Shown piece by piece: positions 11,600 to 23,225 of a stretch of DNA of 64,000 bases (position 1 is the stretch's first letter; each line of letters begins with the position of its first letter). Under the pieces are notes generated by a model. It made no database searches. It worked only from the letters and a program-made list of their open reading frames with translations, and was not told the DNA's origin. Position numbers and translations under genes: made by a program. The DNA is from Euphorbia lathyris (lineage: Eukaryota; Streptophyta; Magnoliopsida; Malpighiales; Euphorbiaceae): assembly GCF_963576675.1 (NCBI RefSeq), contig NC_088915.1, positions 5,771,001-5,835,000 on the forward strand, written 5' to 3'.

Positions 11600-12353
11600 G
11601 GGGGGGCGTTTGGTTTAAACTTTGGAATCGGAAACGAAATCGGAATCGGAATGTGGCGGAATCAGAATCGGAATGACTATTTATTTATTATGTTTGGTTC
11701 AATCTGGAATCAGAATGAATCTCTTTGAAGCTGTTTGGTTCTTTAATGTTCGGAATCGAAATAAATAAAACATTTGTTAAAAATAATTTAATAAATAATT
11801 ATTATTATAACATCAATTAAAAAATAAATGTAAAAATATTAAATCATCCTAAAATTAGATATTTTAATAAAAAAAATAACTGTAAAAATAATACATTAAA
11901 ATAAAACTAATAATATTTTACAGATAATTATTATTATTATTATTATAAACAAAAAAAATAGTATTATAAATTCCAAAGGAAAACAAACATTCCTATATAA
12001 TTCAGATAAATTAATACGTAAAATATAATATAATGCACCTAGCTTATCAAAATATTAACCATTAAAAATATAAAAAATAACCATGATCTTATGGTTTTGA
12101 AAAAACGTGGGTTTTCTTTCAAAAAAAAACGTGGGTTTTGAAAATAGTGGGCATTGTAATTTTTTTTTTAATAAAATCAATGTAATGGGAATGAAATGTG
12201 ATTGATGTGGAGAGAGGAGAGAATCAATATTCCTATAGATGGGGGAATCAGATTATCATTCCTAAGTTATATTTATTTAAACAAACACTAACAAAGGGAA
12301 TAATTCAATATCATTTTGATTCTATAGTTTAATTTTAGCTAACCAAACACCCC
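11600..12353. mobile_element. Harbinger/Tourist-like MITE
   Basis: Terminal inverted repeats of the form GGGG..CGTTTGGTT and AACCAAACACCCC are flanked by TTA on both sides (11597-11599 and 12354-12356). A TTA duplication and GTTTGGTT-type ends are typical of PIF/Harbinger MITEs. The 754 bp interior is AT-rich, has no ORF, and has a ggaatcggaatc-rich left end. Confidence 0.75.
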
Positions 12354-13261
12354 TTAGAACGTTAATTTTTTGGATAAATTAACATTTACTTAATTTTTCA
12401 CCTAATAATTAATAACAATAATTTATTTAGATTTGTATAATAAAAAAAACGGATAATTTAACCTGTGTCATATCTTTAATGCATTAATGTATATTAATTA
12501 CCTTTTTGGCGGTTTATTTTTGGCTGTAAATGTAGGGTAAATTATATCCATGGCCACTGAACTTTATCCATTTTCACATTATGACCACTCAACTTCATTT
12601 CTTCCCGGTATGGCTATTGAACTTTACACTTTTTAACACCGGTGGCCCCTTAACGCCTCAAAACGACCATTGAAGGCTAAAAATAAAAATATCCAAAGCT
12701 TTAATGATATTCTAAGGAACTTTAATTCTTGAAAATTTTCGTTTTGAAGTTATTTAGGTGTTGTTTGGTTATGAGAGAGAAAGTGAATTTTAATTATTTA
12801 GGTTTTTTGGCGGTAAGTAATTAAATTTTCTCTCTCTAAAAATTCACTTTCTCTCTTGAGTCCTCATTCTAAATAAAAGAACTTCAATTGAGATCTTATC
12901 GAAAATCATTCGGTTGAACAATTTCATACCTTCTTTCTTAAACCCACTTTGCTTAGTTTAGGGACTTAATTGATGATTTTTGCTTAATTTAGGGACTTAA
13001 TTGATGATTTTGATAGTTTAGAGTCCTAATTGATTTTGAAACTTTGGTTTAGGAACCCAAATAATGTAGTACCTTTTATTTTTATGTGAAAATATTAATT
13101 ATTGTATATGATTACCTAGAAAAACTAAACATCTTTTGAACTAAAAAATGTATTGATTATACCTTATCATATGCCATAAGGCATAGGTTAGCCGGACCGT
13201 AAAAAAAATTGGGCCCCTTAAATTTAGGACCCTGTGCGGAAGATCTCTTTGTACACCCTCC
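12354..13261. other. Intergenic, MITE fragments
   Basis: No gene is visible. It contains a fragment with ggccactgaacttta repeats (about 12534-12700) that looks like half of a foldback element. It also has a small hairpin of agagagaaagtgaatttt and its complement (about 12772-12858), and a ttgggccccttaaattt tract near 13206. Confidence 0.45.
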
Positions 13262-14180
13262 TCCTACTCCCCTGATAAACGGTATTTAAAATAACTTGAA
13301 ATGAGAGCTTTACAACGGTATATTGTAAGCTTAAAACGAACAAGGGATAAATAAGAAATTAAAGTTCAAAGTGAACCATTTGGAATTAATTGCATTTAAC
13401 AGATCAATTGCATTCAAATTCTCAAAACTTTAGAATTAATTGTATTTAATTGATAGATTAGTTGCATTAAAAAACGATTGTAATGGTTGGATTTAATGGC
13501 ATTCCATTGAAACAGTTATAATAACGTTTAATTATATTTAATTGACTTATTAATTACATGAAATAATCTATCTATAACGTTTTTTCAACACCTTTATATA
13601 TGAATAAGAAACGAATTATTTTGTCCAATTCGGTCATTTGTGATTGTAACTAAATTTTTTCTTTGGGGGAAAGATCATAGCATGATGTTGTTGTTATCAT
13701 CAATATTGCTAAAAATATTCTCACAATAAAACCCCTTTTTTTTTGGTGATCTTTGTGATGATATTTATAAGGAAAACTTTAAGTTGGTGAATTTAATATA
13801 AATATGCCAAATTCCAAAACTTCCCTTATTTATCTTTGATACTTTACTTTTGTTATTTGTTATTTGTGTTCATGTATATCAATATGCAATTAAATTAACA
13901 TTAATTGTTTACCTTTGACCAATAGATTTTTGGGTCCTTTTATTTTATTTTTTAGTATTTCTTCTTTTTTTTTTGAGAAATTTTTTACTATTTCTGATTT
14001 TTATTGTATTTTAGGAGTTAATTATTATTATTTTGTATTTTTGTGTATTTTCTTTATTTATTTATTTATTGCTAAGTTTTTTTAGTGGATTTAGTGGGGG
14101 AAATGGCGAAGAATATGGAAGAATTAAAATGTAAGTTGTTGGGGGAAAGTATGCAATATAGTATTTTGTAGTGTTATTTT
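13262..14180. repeat. SPH tandem unit a
   Basis: A duplicated unit with three parts: a flank rich in ggaattaattgcat motifs, an SPH N-terminal remnant, and an upstream region with tgttcatgtatatcaatatgc then ttttaggagtt. The same order recurs in unit b (14181-17234, after removing four insertions) and partly in unit c (17235-17640). Confidence 0.7.
13670..13733 (-). pseudogene. SPH N-terminal remnant, unit a
   Basis: The minus strand keeps the leader peptide region (about 20 codons of an SPH signal peptide ending SCYDL). It has GTG in place of ATG, as at 11199. The mature domain is missing and the flank repeat is fused directly to it. A TATA-like TTATAAATA lies upstream at about 13755. Confidence 0.65.
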
Positions 14181-14475
14181 GTAAACTTGATATACAACGG
14201 ATAAATGTAACTTAAAATAACTTGAAATACATCAGTGTATTCTATATCATGAGAGATCTCCAATAGTATATTCAAAATGAACTACTTGGAATTTTTGCAT
14301 TCAAATTCTGAAACATTGGAATTAATTGCATCCAATTAATAGATTAGTTGCATTCAATTGAAATGGCTATTAAAGCATTCAATTGAAACGGTTGTACCAG
14401 GTGGGTTTAATTGTTTTCTATTGACTGATTATTTATATGAATTAAACTATCTATAACGTTTTTCTAATATATATA
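14181..14475. repeat. SPH tandem unit b, distal flank
   Basis: Counterpart of 13290-13600, with the motifs ggaattaattgcatccaatt and ctatctataacgttttt. It continues after two insertions at 16057. Confidence 0.65.
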
Positions 14476-14853
14476 GAGTAAATAATTTATTAGTCCCCTA
14501 CTTTTTACCTAATATATTGTTTAGTCCCTCTATTTTAAAAAACACATTATAATGTCCCTAGCTTTTGCCAATATTAATCATTTGGTCATTTTGTCTAGTT
14601 CTTTTAGACTTGTAACTGTTATATTTGGCATAAACAGACAGATATAAAATAATAGAGTAACATGATCATTTTGTATTGTGTTGTGGCTGTCCTAAAAGCT
14701 CATATATATTCGGTTAAAAATCTTAAAAGTATAGATAAAAGGACCAAAGAGTTAATATTGGCAAAAGATGGAGACCTTAAAATGTATTTTTTTAAAATAG
14801 GGGACCAAACAATGTATTAGGTAAAACGTAAGGGACTAATAAATTATTTATCC
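14476..14853. mobile_element. Mutator-like foldback MITE
   Basis: The ends gagtaaataatttattagtc and gactaataaattatttatcc are inverted repeats flanked by a 9 bp ATATATATA duplication (14467-14475, 14854-14862). The 378 bp interior has no ORF. The AT-rich target makes the exact duplication length less certain. Confidence 0.7.
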
Positions 14854-15104
14854 ATATATATACTGATGTAAAGTGAAATCGACTGAGAGTTTTAATCGTA
14901 AACTCACAAAGAATACAATCTTTTCAAGCTAAACTTGAAAGTTGAATAAACCCAAACAAGGATGAACTTTGAGCTCCAATGGAGACTTTGAAATAAATTT
15001 CATAAAAGTTGCTTCACATTACAAATAAAAGAGTTTATATACTCTCCCTAAATAATAAAGTAAATTACCCTTAAGCCCAATATAGGGTTTCTAGGTTAGC
15101 TTTA

Positions 15105-15434
15105 GAGCTTGATTGGATGGAGGGTTTAGAGGGGTTAGTAAGGGAATGGTTAGTAAGGGTTGATAGAAACCCTTGTTTGGGAGGAGGAAGGGTTAGTAAG
15201 GGTTTCTACAAACCCATGTTTGGAACAATAAAAACTTAAGAGGGTAAGGGTTTGGAGGGATTTTGAAGGGTTTCTTTTTAACAAATTGCATCCAATTTTG
15301 AACCCTCCAATTTGGTGGGTTTGGAAGGGTTAGAAATTACCCTTCCTTCCCTTTCCTTACCATTCCCTACATTTCCTTACCCTTCTCTACCATTCCTTTA
15401 TTAACCCTTCCCTACCCTTCATCCAATCAAGCCC
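15105..15434. mobile_element. Harbinger-like MITE nested in the solo LTR
   Basis: The ends GAGCTTGATTGGATGG and CCATCCAATCAAGCCC-type (actual right end atccaatcaagccc) are inverted repeats. TTA flanks both sides (15102-15104, 15435-15437). The 330 bp interior is built of repeated gggttagtaaggg motifs and has no ORF. Confidence 0.8.
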
Positions 15435-15569
15435 TTAAGGATAGGGTCATATTGGGAAGAGAATATCAAGGGTAATATAGATAAATAGTAGTAGTGGCAA
15501 AACAGTAATTTCAATTGGGGCAGAAAATGGTCCCCAAATGGTGAGAACTTGGAGAAGAAGTATCCTTCA

Positions 15570-15980
15570 GGCATGATACGCCCCGCGTGGATCTTAGTAC
15601 GCCCCGCGTAACTTAGCTCCTGAACCTGGAGAGTCTTCGAGGAGGATTTTACACGTGGCGTTCCTGGAGTCACGCCCAGCGTATTAGAGTCTCTGATCTG
15701 GGCGACCTTTGTTGATGATCTTCAAGCGAGGCGTCTTCGGGATTACGCCTTGCGTAGTTGAGCTCCTGGACTTGGTGGCACTGTTGGTTGGGATCTAGGC
15801 GTGGCATCTAAGGCGCACGCCCCGCATACTTGACCTCTTGGAATGGTTTCTTCTCGAATGCCGAATCCACGCCCCGTGCGCAGAGATGTACGCTCCGCGT
15901 CCCTGAGCTTCTGGGAAATTCTTCGGAACTTGGCCCCTTCACGCCTCGCGCCTTGGTGAGTACGCCCCGCGTACTGGGCT
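15570..15980. repeat. Dispersed near-palindrome array TACGCCCCGCGTA in solo LTR
   Basis: About nine copies of a 12-13 bp near-palindrome related to TACGCCCCGCGTA occur 20-75 bp apart. Examples start near 15577, 15599, 15672, 15744, 15820, 15868, 15889, 15939 and 15961. This GC-rich block stands out from the AT-rich surroundings. A related set reading CACGCGGAGCGTG occurs at 60830-61010. Confidence 0.75.
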
Positions 15981-16096
15981 GGTTACCCCGGCTCTCATTG
16001 TTTTCATCTCTTGGTTCCGGACTCGGGCTTAGGGAAGGGATGCCCTCATCATATACAAATAAGGACCAGATTATTTTGTACAATTCGGTCTTTTGT

Positions 16097-16156
16097 GGGA
16101 AAAGATAATCACATGATGATGTTGTTATTGCAAAAAATATTCTCACAATAAAACCT
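16097..16156 (-). pseudogene. SPH N-terminal remnant, unit b
   Basis: The minus strand encodes an SPH-like leader (RIFFAITTSSCDYLFPQK) beginning at GTG instead of ATG, then loses similarity. The upstream TATA-like TTTAAATACC is at about 16186. It is the same truncated state as unit a, so the truncation predates the duplication. Confidence 0.65.
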
Positions 16157-16247
16157 TTTTTTTTTTTGTTGATCTTTGTGATGTAATTTTGGTATTTAAA
16201 GGAAAATTTTAAGTTGGTAAACTGAATATAAATATGTAATACAATAA

Positions 16248-16970
16248 GGGTCCATTTAGTATGCTGTAATGCAATGTAATGTAATCAAGGTTGCAATGTA
16301 ATCAAAGTTGTAATGTAATGGAATGGAATAGTGATTCTGTTACCATGTTTGGTTGTCAATTATGATGTAATGTAATAACCATTACAATACTTATATTTTC
16401 CTAATTAAATGCAATCATAAAATTTTATTTACATAATTAAAATCAACGAAAAATGTGAAAAATCGAATTGAAATCAAATACATAATTAGATTAACCGAAA
16501 TCAATAAATTAATATATAGTTTTTCGCTTTTTCATATTTTTTTACATTTTTCTCGTTTCTTTTAATTTCCATTTTCAACATTTTTCTATTTTCTCATTTC
16601 TCCGGTTTTTCATTTTTTTTCATTTTTTTTCATTTTTTTTTCATTTTTCGCATTTTTTCGGTTTTTCGTTTTTTTTTTCATTTTTCTCGTTTTCAATTTT
16701 CATGGTTTTCTATTTTTTGCGTTTTTGACAAGAATGAGAGGTGAGATTGAGAGGTGAGACTTGAGAAATAAGAGGTTAGATGACAATGTAATGAGAATTC
16801 AAGTCATTTTTCTACGTAATGGGGATTACAAGGGTTCTTCAACAAAATTTAACTCAATGTTTTCTCATTCCATTACAATGAAATTGTAACATGCAACCCA
16901 ACATGGTAATGAGCCTTCAATGTAATGGTCATTCCATTACGAAAGTCATTACATCTTACCAAACGGTACC
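16248..16970. mobile_element. Harbinger-like MITE in the SPH upstream region
   Basis: The ends GGGTCCATTTAGTATGC and a right end reading cttaccaaacggtacc are imperfect inverted repeats flanked by TAA (16245-16247, 16971-16973). Removing it recreates the upstream sequence seen near 11290 (ataagaaattttaagatttt). The 723 bp has low-complexity ttttcat runs and no ORF. Confidence 0.7.
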
Positions 16971-17234
16971 TAAGAAATTTTAAGATTTTCTATGTATATT
17001 AATATGCAAATTAAATGTTTATCTTTAATACTTTTGTTGTTTGTGTTCATGCATATCAATATGCAAAAGAACATTAATTTTGTTGGGTCCTTTTCTTTTA
17101 TTTTTTGCTATTTCTGATTTTTATTACATTTTAGGAGTTCATTATTATCCTTTTGTATATTTGTATTTTTTTTTAAAGTATTTTTGGGATATACAGTAGT
17201 GGAAAATGGTAATATAAGTGCTATTTTGTTAATT

Positions 17235-17640
17235 TTAGGATTAAATATATATAACAATAAATGGTATTTAGAATAACTTAAAATACGTCAATGTATTATA
17301 TGTCATGTTCCAACGATATATTGTAAGTTCAAAACGGACAAGAGATGAATGAGAAATTAAAGTTTAAAGTGAATTACTAGAAATTAATATTGCATTCAAA
17401 TTCTGAAACGTTGGAATTAATTGCATCCAATTAAACAGATTAGTTGCATTCAGTTGGCACGGTTGTTACAGTTGAACTTAATAGTATTCAATTGAAAAGG
17501 TTGTAATCGATAGGCTTAATTGGATTTAATTGACAGCTTAATTATTACATGAATTGATCTGGATATGACATTTTTCAATGCCTTTATATATGACTAAGGA
17601 CCCGATTATTTTGTCCCGTTCGGTACGAGTAGTTTCTTAG
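17235..17640. repeat. SPH tandem unit c (flank only)
   Basis: Third copy of the flank motif block (aatggtatttagaataactt, ggaattaattgcatccaatt, gattattttgtcc). It stops near 17622 with no SPH sequence. Confidence 0.65.
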
Positions 17641-17734
17641 GAGACGTATTGATCCTTATGGTATGTCTTAAGGAAACTGAATAGTTTCAGGCCTTAACAC
17701 AACCACCCCAGCATATGATTTAAACGTTGCTAAG

Positions 17735-17996
17735 GGGGTGTTTGGTTGCTCCTTTTTAGGCTCCTTTTGCCTTTTCACTTCAAAAGGAAGAGTTTTAGGT
17801 GTTTGGTTAGTGACCTCCAGTTTGCCTTTTACAATTGAAAAGCAGCATTAAGTGTTTGGTTAATGGTCTCCTATTTGCCTTTTACACCCAAAAAGTAGCC
17901 TTTTACAAAAGCAGAGAATCTCTGCTTTTTGAAAAAGCAGCTTTTTCCAAAAGCAACAAACAAACCGTAACAGCAACAACAAACCGTAACATTGAA
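17735..17996. mobile_element. MITE with GTTTGGTTGC ends, abutting the Sirevirus deletion
   Basis: It starts gggggtgtttggttgctcct and contains repeated gccttttacaa / aaaaagcagc motifs. A degenerate complementary end (aaaagcaacaaacaaacc) lies near 17955-17975. Its right side meets the truncated 3' LTR at 17997. Confidence 0.5.
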
Positions 17997-18129
17997 CAAT
18001 TAACTCAACATTGAACAAACACATTAGTGTGAATAAATCAAAGCATTTAAATTTAATGTGTTAGAATATTTTTATTATTCACATAAATAATTTTTTCAAA
18101 TCAAAATCATGTGGAAAGGTGTTTCAACA
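17997..18129 (-). repeat. Truncated 3' LTR of the Sirevirus element
   Basis: 133 bp, nearly identical to 26998-27130, beginning TGTTGAAACACC on the minus strand. The remaining 1.2 kb of the LTR is missing, so a deletion removed it together with the target duplication. Confidence 0.85.
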
Positions 18130-18232
18130 AACTCCCCCATTTTGATGTTGGCAAAAATATTCAGTAAGGAACTCAGTGTTGAGCTCCCCCATGATAGTTG
18201 ACCTTGTTTTTCTCAAGATACTCCCCCGTAAG
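18130..18232 (-). promoter_or_regulatory. Multiple polypurine tracts
   Basis: The minus strand carries three GGGGGAG-type tracts: at 18130-18143 directly before the 3' LTR, at 18182-18195, and at 18219-18230 (CGGGGGAGT). Several PPTs before the 3' LTR are a known Sirevirus trait. They prime plus-strand synthesis. Confidence 0.7.
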
Positions 18233-18658
18233 GGTTGAGCTGCTGACTTAGTTTTACTTTAAACATTTCAAGGTTTAATCAAATAAGTCTAAGGTCAGTT
18301 TTCAGAATTAGGTCAGCTCATGGAACATTTTCTTTTTAACTCAGTTAAGTTATGCGGAAGATTTAGATATCAGAGTACGCTGAGTATATCTTTGATCAAT
18401 GAGTTTTAGTTAAGAGGACATATAAAAGAGATCAGCGTATAGATCAACACAGCAGACAATTATGAAGCAATGTAAACAAATAACACAGTTGATTTAATGG
18501 AGATACGTTAATGTTTAGCACAGAACATAAACAAGCATCACATAAAATTTAGTCAATTTGAATAGTAGATGCATAAGTTTAGATAGATGGTCAGCAAGAC
18601 AAAATATGCCAAATAACAAAAAAAATACAAGTCAGAATCTTAACAAATCTAGCCAAAA

Positions 18659-19797
18659 CTATTTCTTTCTGTTGACTTGGACAGTGCTATCTTTGCATTT
18701 TCCCTTGGCGTGTCTTTGTTGCTGCTGACTACCAGATGCTTCTCCTATATGCTGAGTTCTACCAGCTTGTTCTTTCTCCCCTGTTTTACCAGCATCAGGT
18801 GGAGGAGGAATGAAGGTGTCATTGAGGGCAGCACGAGTTAATCTCACGGAATATGCCTTAAGCTTTTTCGTGCTTTCATTGAGACCGTCAAAAACGGGAA
18901 CACCATCATCCAGGACAGAACGGGGAACCCTGACCGAGGCACTGAGCATACTCAGAATATATTCTTGAGACTTCCCAACCCAGGTTATAGTATCAGTCAG
19001 CATGGCATAGGCTTGATGAAACATCTTAAGCAAAACCGAATCATAATACTGACGCTGAACATTTGTGTGACGCGCATGTTTGAAAATGGATTGGGAGTAT
19101 TGCAGAAGCTCATTTGTCTTGAGTTGGTCAGTTTCCATCTCTTCCTTACTCAAGTTGAGTAGACGGACAGCCTCACTAATTTACTCGAGATTTTCCCTGC
19201 ATGACCGGCAGGTTTGCAAAACTCAGCGGGATAGTCAATTTTTTCGTGGTCACCTGTTTTTCGAAGTTTAGCTCCTTCGGTTTTCAGTTTTAGCAGTTTG
19301 GCGAGGTAAGGAGGGTTAATGAAGATATCTTTCCCTTGAACCTTGGTGACCATGTAGTCCCGGTTATCATCAGCGGCTCTTAGGTTAGCGTAGAACTCCT
19401 TCACTAACTCATGGTAGGTGGCTTCTCGAGTCGAGAACAGCTCGGTCCAGCCGTTCTTTGAGATCCACTCACAGAAAGGTTGCTCAGCTTCCACAAATCC
19501 CTTCGAGAACCAGTGGGAGTGGTCAACCTTATATCCCCTTACGCTGTTGTAAACTAGGGAGTAGGTACGTTCCATCGGTTTCTTTCCCTTATCCTGCTTC
19601 TGTTTCCCTTTCGAAGAGGTAGCTTGGTCAGCGTGGGGTTTCTTGCTTGGTGTTGTGACCTTAGAATGGTCATGCTGACCTTCTCCTTGAGATTCAGTTA
19701 AGGTCTCCTCGTGTTCTTGCTCAGTTTGGTACGATGGATTTTCATTGGAGTGGTTGTCGTTGTAACCGTCTCCGGAGAGATTCTGAGAATCCGACAT
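18659..19797 (-). pseudogene. Env-like / plant transposon-type protein after pol
   Basis: This is an extra ORF between pol and the 3' LTR, on the element's sense strand. It begins at a Met near 19797 (MSDSQNLSG). The N-terminal 100 residues are polar and Lys/Gln/Ser-rich. A folded-looking region follows with WFSKGFVEAEQPFCEWI and LVKEFYANL, resembling the 'putative plant transposon protein' domain. The frame shifts near 19153 and continues with a helical segment and a Gln/Lys-rich tail to 18659. The position matches the Sirevirus env-like gene. I see no clear membrane anchor, so envelope function is not supported by sequence. Confidence 0.65.
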
Positions 19798-20312
19798 GAT
19801 TTTCAGAGAAATTTGAGAGGTTTTGGGAATTTTAGAAAAGAGAGGATTTGAATACCAGAAATTTCTAAGCGTAAAGAGGTACAAGTGGGAATCTGTCCAC
19901 TGTTTATAGAGGTGTCGAGTTGATCTGAAGCATTGAGGTGGCGGTTTGACCTCGAGATACTCAACCGACAATGATTCTGGCATTTATGACACAATCGGCG
20001 CATGTATTTTCTAATTATTGCGCTTACGTCATCCTAGGTGGATATTTAATACGCGTGTTTAGCATTAATTTGTGCAACGGATCCTTACTCAGTGTTAAGA
20101 ATTCTAAACGTTTAATGTTCAGAGTAGTCAGTTTTATGCAAAGGAATTATTCGTGTGCTTAGTAACTCAGCTTGAGATAATTACTCAGTATGTAAGTCTA
20201 CTCAGCATGAAGTGATTTTATGTTATGTTTTACTTAGCATACAATAGTTACTAGTTTTAGCACAATTCACTCATCATGGTAATCACTCAACGTTTAATTT
20301 AAACATAGAATT

Positions 20313-21899
20313 TTATTGAAGATGATTAAACATACCGATGGCTTCCCTTAGTATCTTAAATTGCTCACGAGCCAGTGGCTTTGTCAAGATATCAGCAAGC
20401 TGCTCATCCGTTGGGACGTAGGTCAGCTTGATCTCTCCCTTGAGTACATGGTCTCTGATGAAATGATGTTTTATGCTGACGTGCTTCATCCTGCTGTGCT
20501 GGATTGGGTTCTTTGATAGGTCAATGGCACTCTTATTGTCACATTTGACTTCAATTGTTTTAGTCTGAACGCCATAATCTTCTAGCTGTTGCTTAATCCA
20601 GAGGACTTGAGAAACACAGCTTCCAGCAGCAATGTACTCAGCTTCAGTGGTTGACAGGGCTACTGACGACTGCTTCTTACTGAACCAAGACACAAGACAG
20701 CTTCTAAGGAAGTGACATCCTCCTGAGGTGCTTTTTCGTTCAAGCTTGTCTCGTCCGTAGTCAGCGTCAGTGTATCCAATGAGTGTGAAATCATAAGTAT
20801 TGGGATACCATAAACCTGCATTCACTGAGCCTTGCAAATATCTAAGGATTCTTTTTACAGATATGTAATGAGATTCCTTAGGGTTAGATTGATATCTAGC
20901 ACAATAACATACTGAGAACTGAATGTCCGGTTTACTAGCAGTTAAGTAGGGTAGAGAGCCAATCATACCTCGGTACAATTTGCTGTCTACTGACTTACTA
21001 TTTTCGTCAGCGCAGAGGACAGTCTCAGTGCCCATATGGGTAGATATTGACTTGCAGTTCTCATTTTCATACTTCTTCAATATCTCCTTAGCATACTTAG
21101 TTTGACTGATGAAGATGTCATTTTTCCCTTGTTTGATTTGAAGTCCAAGGAAGAAGTTGAGTTCTCCCATCATTGACATTTCAAACTCAGTCTGCATCTG
21201 CTTACTAAATTCCTTGCACATGGACTCATTACTGGCACCAAAAATAATGTCATCAACATATATCTGAGCCAGTAGGGTATCTTTACCCTTCCTCTTAATG
21301 AATAAGGTTGTATCAGCTTTACCTCTGACATAATTTCTAGTTAGCAGGAAACTGGTCAGCCTCTCATACCAAGCATGTGGTGCTTGCTTGAGACCATATA
21401 GAGCCTTTTTGAGTTTATAAACGTGGTTTGGGAACTTGGGATCCTCAAACCCTGGAGGCTGATTAACATAGACTTCCTCGTTTATAACTCCATTAAGGAA
21501 TGCACTCTTAACATCCATTTGAAATAATTTAAAGTTCATATAACTTGCATATGCACATAAAATTCTTATAGCCTCTAGCTTTGCCACTGAGGCGAAGGTC
21601 TCACCGTAGTCAATACCTTCTTACTGACTATAGCCCTGAGCTACAAGTCTTGCTTTGTTCCTAACCACATTTCTTTGTTCATCTAGCTTGTTGCGGAAGA
21701 TCCATCTTGTTCCTATGGTCTTCTGGCTTCTTGGATTTGGCACTAAGTCCCACACTTCATTTATTCTGAACTGATCAAGTTCTTCTTGAATTGCACTCAT
21801 CCAGAACTCATCGTGCTCAGCTTCAAAGAAGTTCTTTGGTTCCTGAACTGAGACGAATGCTACGTTGCTGAGGTATCTCCTGAGTTGATTTATTGTCAT
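20313..21899 (-). pseudogene. Copia reverse transcriptase and RNase H (Sirevirus)
   Basis: It contains WVFRNKL-type entry, QMDVKSAFLNG, the LKKALYGLKQAPHAWYERL block and catalytic YVDDIIFGASN. The copia RNase H follows, with ALSTTEAEYIAA, CDNKSAIDLSKNP and a C-terminal LADILTKPL. The frame is broken by a stop between 21587 and 21621 (TAG/TGA region after a GYSQ motif). The protein ends at 20313, about 2.2 kb before the 3' LTR. Confidence 0.92.
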
Positions 21900-22355
21900 C
21901 AGGGTGTTTTCAGCAGCATCAAGAATGGCACTCTCTAAGTGTCCTCTTGGTATTCTGATCTCTTTTGGTAGAGTGATGTTTTGAGCTGGTTGTGTTTCAA
22001 CAATCTCTGCAAGTATAGATTGGTCAGTGAAAACAATTTGAGTTTCGCTTTTACCTTTGGTCAGCCCTTGAGGTAGTGACTCAGCGGCTATTTCTTAGTC
22101 AGCAGGTGCTGAGTATGGATCATCCTCAGTCAGCTGCTTATCTTTTCCTGCAGGGTTAGATTCATCGAACTCAACGTGTACTGACTCTTCTAAGACCTGA
22201 GTTCGTTTATTGAAAACTCTATATGCCTTGCTGTTTGTTGAGTAGCCTAAAAAGATAGCTTCATCAGCTTTTGAATCAAACTTAGCAAGGTTGTCTTTAG
22301 TATTTAGAATAAAGCATTTACAGCCGAAGGCACGAAAGTATCCAATGTTGGGTTT
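21900..22355 (-). pseudogene. Integrase C-terminus / linker of Sirevirus pol
   Basis: The minus-strand frame continues from the integrase (FRAFGCKCFILNTKDN, then FLGYSTNSKAYRVFNKRT) after a stop near 22356. There is another TAG near 22095 in the acidic linker before reverse transcriptase. Confidence 0.75.
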
Positions 22356-23123
22356 TTATCCTTTCCAAAGTTCATAGGGAGTCTTCTTTAATATGGGTCT
22401 GATTAGAGCCCTATTAAGTATGTAGCAAGCTGTGTTGACAGCTTCTCCCCAAAAGTACTTTGGAAGCCTATGCTCACTCAGCATTGTCCTGGCTATTTCA
22501 ACCAAGGTTCTGTTTTTCCTCTCAACCACCCCATTCTGTTGAGGCGTTCTAGGAGCAGAAAAATTATGGTCAATGTCGCTGGCTTCACAGAATTCAACAA
22601 ACTGTTGGTTTTTGAATTCTCCACCATTATCACTTCGGATGTGAGCCAACTTTAGGTCTTTATCATTTTCAAGTTTTCTTACTAATGTTGAAAACGTCTC
22701 AAAGGTTTCATCCTTGCTACTCAGCAAGATGATCCAAGTGTACCGAGAAAAGTCATCTACAATGACCAAGGAAAATCTCCTACCACCCAAGCTCAGCGAC
22801 TGGACTGGTCCGAAGAGATCCAAGTGTAGCAACTCGAGTGGACGCTTGGTTGAGACAATGTTTTTACTATAAAAAGATGTTTTAGTTTGTTTTCCAGTCT
22901 GACAAGCATTGCATAATTGATCCTTTTCGAACATAAGTTCTGGCAGTCCCTCAACTAATTGCTTTCTTGCTAGTTTGGCCAGGAGGTCCATGCTTACATG
23001 ACCAAGTCTCCTGTGCCATAACCAGGAATTTTCTTCCTTTGACACTAAGCATATATTTTTTGAAAATTTCTTTTCCAAATTCAGCATAAAGACATTATCA
23101 ATACGAGTGGCAGTTAAAATCAA
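22356..23123 (-). pseudogene. Copia GAG-pre-integrase and integrase core (Sirevirus)
   Basis: The HH-CC pre-integrase motif is WLWHRRLGHVSM...CNACQTGKQ. The catalytic D,D,E set is DLFGPV, RSDNGGEF and NGVVERKNRTL. Integrase inserts the cDNA copy into the genome. This 255-codon segment is open, but stops cut it from protease and from reverse transcriptase. Confidence 0.92.
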
Positions 23124-23225
23124 TTCATTTGTTTTTCCCTCGAGTATTTTACATCCAGTGTCATCAAATATAACTTTTCTCCCATTATCACATAGCTGAG
23201 CTACGCTGAGTAAGTTATATTTAAG

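Larger units (their letters stand above)
14864..16051 (+). mobile_element. Solo LTR with nested MITE
   Basis: It begins TGATG and ends CATCA and is flanked by perfect TATAC duplications (14859-14863, 16052-16056). There is no internal region, so it is most simply a solo LTR left by LTR-LTR recombination. Removing it rejoins the SPH unit b flank. Without the nested MITE it is about 855 bp. The strand is uncertain because no primer site remains. An inverted relative lies near 60809-61020. Confidence 0.75.
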
